DNA of 64,000 nt from Fragum whitleyi (lineage: Eukaryota; Mollusca; Bivalvia; Cardiida; Cardiidae). This document shows positions 38,114 through 41,100 of the stretch, in pieces (within the stretch, counting starts at the first letter, position 1; every line of letters begins with the position of its first letter). The notes under the pieces were generated by a model. It had not been told where the DNA came from. It saw only the letters and a list, made by a program, of their open reading frames with translations, and ran no database searches. Both the position numbers and the translations under genes were made by a program. The stretch lies in contig OX411546.1 in assembly GCA_948146395.1 (NCBI GenBank), forward strand, positions 21,244,449 through 21,308,448, in the 5' to 3' direction.

Positions 38114-41100
38114 GGACATTTCTTAATTAAATAATTGTTTTAAGTCAAAATACCGATTTTAAAAAAGTTAAAGAGATTCGGGACAGTTCGAAGGACACGG
38201 ACTAATCATTTACTTGTTACGAACAAAACACATTGTCGGGCAGAGTCTAGATCCAATTCATTGATAGTCAGGCTCCGCCTACAAGGTCTACGAATAACCG
38301 ATTACGATTGGCTGTAAGCGTCAATTAACGCCACGCCTACCGCGCCCATCTATCGGACTTCAGATATGGCTATTATCGTTTTTTCACGCGACAGTTAGCC
38401 TAACTTACGTAAACAATCAAATACATACACAGCCGAGAGGTTATAAGTCGGGACGCGTGCCTTAGAAAAACTTGTCGTCCGGTGGAATCCTTTGATAGCA
38501 TTTTTTGTCGTCCGCTGAGAAAAGTTGTCGTCTCAGACGACACTACTGTCAATTCCGAGAGCCCTGCTTTCAACGAAAACCCCTTAACTGTATATGAAAA
38601 CAAATTGTGGTTACGAGTTTTTCGTTGAAAACCGATGTTATTCTTTTTCTGAAACGCGTCTGTATTACTGCGCGTAGTGCACTATTTTTTCAATGGTTTA
38701 CGAAAAAACTCGTAACTGCATATCAAACAGGTGTGGTTACGGTGTTTTTGTTTGTTAGTTTTTGTTTTTTGAAATTCTTTCTCTGTCTCATATGGCGTTT
38801 AAGAAATATGATGTATATTTCTTCTACAACTTTCATACGATCGCAAAATGTGGCATTATTTCGTTATGTTTATTACCATAAAGTGCGGACAAGAAATCAG
38901 AGATCTACTTTGTCTCAAAACAGAAATACAAAAGACGTTAAGAGGTCTGTCTTTGACCTTTGACCTGTCCAGAAAACTTCGTACGGCCACAATAAGTCGC
39001 AGCGCGAGCGCAAGCGACTTAAAAACTAATTCTAAATAGCTAAAATATCTATCGTCGATGGCAACTCCGTTCAATAATTTGGACGAAATAGTCTAATCTC
39101 GGGAAGTTTATAAAGGGCTATTACGTAAGAGATTCTTTAAATATCTTTATACCTTTATACCTTTATCTTCGGGCCGTAAAATTGGACGTAAGTCCATGAA
39201 GGCCCCTCTTATCTTCTTTAAGTTGTACACATAGGTGGTTGTTGCACTAACATGATGGTTTAAACTTCTTTTTGTTCCAAACTTCGGAGTTGAGCCGCGA
39301 TTTAAAAATATTTACTGAGTTTGCAGATACACAATCATCTGACAAATTATTCCAAAGGTCAATGGTTCTATTTGAAAAACTGTTAAGACGTAAGTTTGTA
39401 CTGCACTTCATGTCACTTTTACTAAGTTTTAGATGATGTCCTCTTAAGTCAGAAGAAGCAAATGTAAATATTCGGTCCCAATTAAAGTCATCATGATTAT
39501 GGATTCCTTTGAAAATTTGCAGCATGTCGTAACGGTCACGTCTATATTCTAATGTTGGAAGACCCAACTGCTTAAGTCTCTCCTCATAAGAAAGGTTTTT
39601 TAATTCTGGTACAAGACGTGTAGCTCTCCTCTGTACATCTTCGAGTCTTTTGATGTCTTTTTTAAGGAAAGGTGTCCATACGCAAGAACCATATTCAAGT
39701 ATCGGTCTCACCAAAGATTTGTAAAGAATCAAGAACATGGGTTTTTCTAGGTATTCAAATGATCGATGAATAATGCCAAGATTTCTCTGTGCCTTTTTAA
39801 CTATGTTGGTGATGTGAGAAGCAAAATTTAGATTACTATCAAAGGTTATTCCAAGGTCTTTTTCAGTTGTGATATTTTCAATCGCTGTATAAGTCCCACT
39901 AGAGTCCTTCATACAGTATCTGAAATGCTCATTCTTTGCTCCAATGTGAAGTGCCTTACATTTAGATGCATTAAAGGACAATTTCCATTTGCTACTCCAG
40001 TCGCACAGATGATCTAAGTCTTTTTGTAGTGTTTCCAGGTCTTTATCATTTTTTATGCTTGTGTATATCTTACTATCATCTGCGAATATCCTCACTGTGT
40101 TGGTTGTTACAGATGGCAAATCGTTAATAAAACATAAGAATAGGACTGGCCCAAGAACACTACCCTGGGGAACTCCGCTAACAACGTCGGCCCATGATGA
40201 TGTCTCTGTTCCAATTCGTACTTGTTGTCTTCTTCCAGTCAGAAAGTCTTTTATCCAGTTCAATATGTCGTCTCTGATGCCTAGGCAGTATAATTTATGA
40301 AGCAGGCGTTCATGGGGTACACTGTCGAAAGCTTTACTAAAATCTAAGTAAATGACGTCAACTGGGGTACCGTTGTCAACATGCTTTGTCCATTCATCCA
40401 TTATCTCTAACAGTTGTGAAGAACATGATCTGCCGGGGCGAAAACCATACTGAGAATCTGATAGTAGATTATTTGATAAAAGAAAAGTCATTAGTTTATC
40501 TCTAACTAGAGATTCACAGATTTTACAGACAATAGAAGTAAGACTGATTGGCCTGTAGTTTGAAGGTAATGATTTATCTCCTTTCTTGAAAATGGGCGAA
40601 ACTATGGCTTTTTTCCAGTCTTCTGGTATTTTTCCTTCATGCAAGGATTGTTTAAAAATAAGAAACAATGGGTAATACAGTTCATATCTGGCTTCCAACA
40701 ATACTTTTGGATGAATTTCGTCTGGACCAGGTGATTTATCTGGCTTTAGTTTGCCTAACTGTTTTATTACATCTTCTGGGGTTATTATGACTTCAGAGAA
40801 GATATTTTCAATGTTGTCAGGTTCGGTTTCATCCAAATCATCTGTCCTTACAAATACACTGCTGAAAAAATCATTCAATAGATCTGCTTTGTCTTTATTA
40901 TTCTGTGCTGTGGATCCATCAGGCTTCTTTAAATCCCCGATTGTGTCGATTGTTTTTCGTTTCGAATTAACATATTTCCAAAAAGACTTGTTATTTTCTT
41001 TTAACTCATTTACAATCTTCTTTTCATAAGAACGTTTAGCTTGTTTTTTTGTACTTGTACATTTATTTCTAGAATTTGCATACTTAATGTAGTCATCTGG

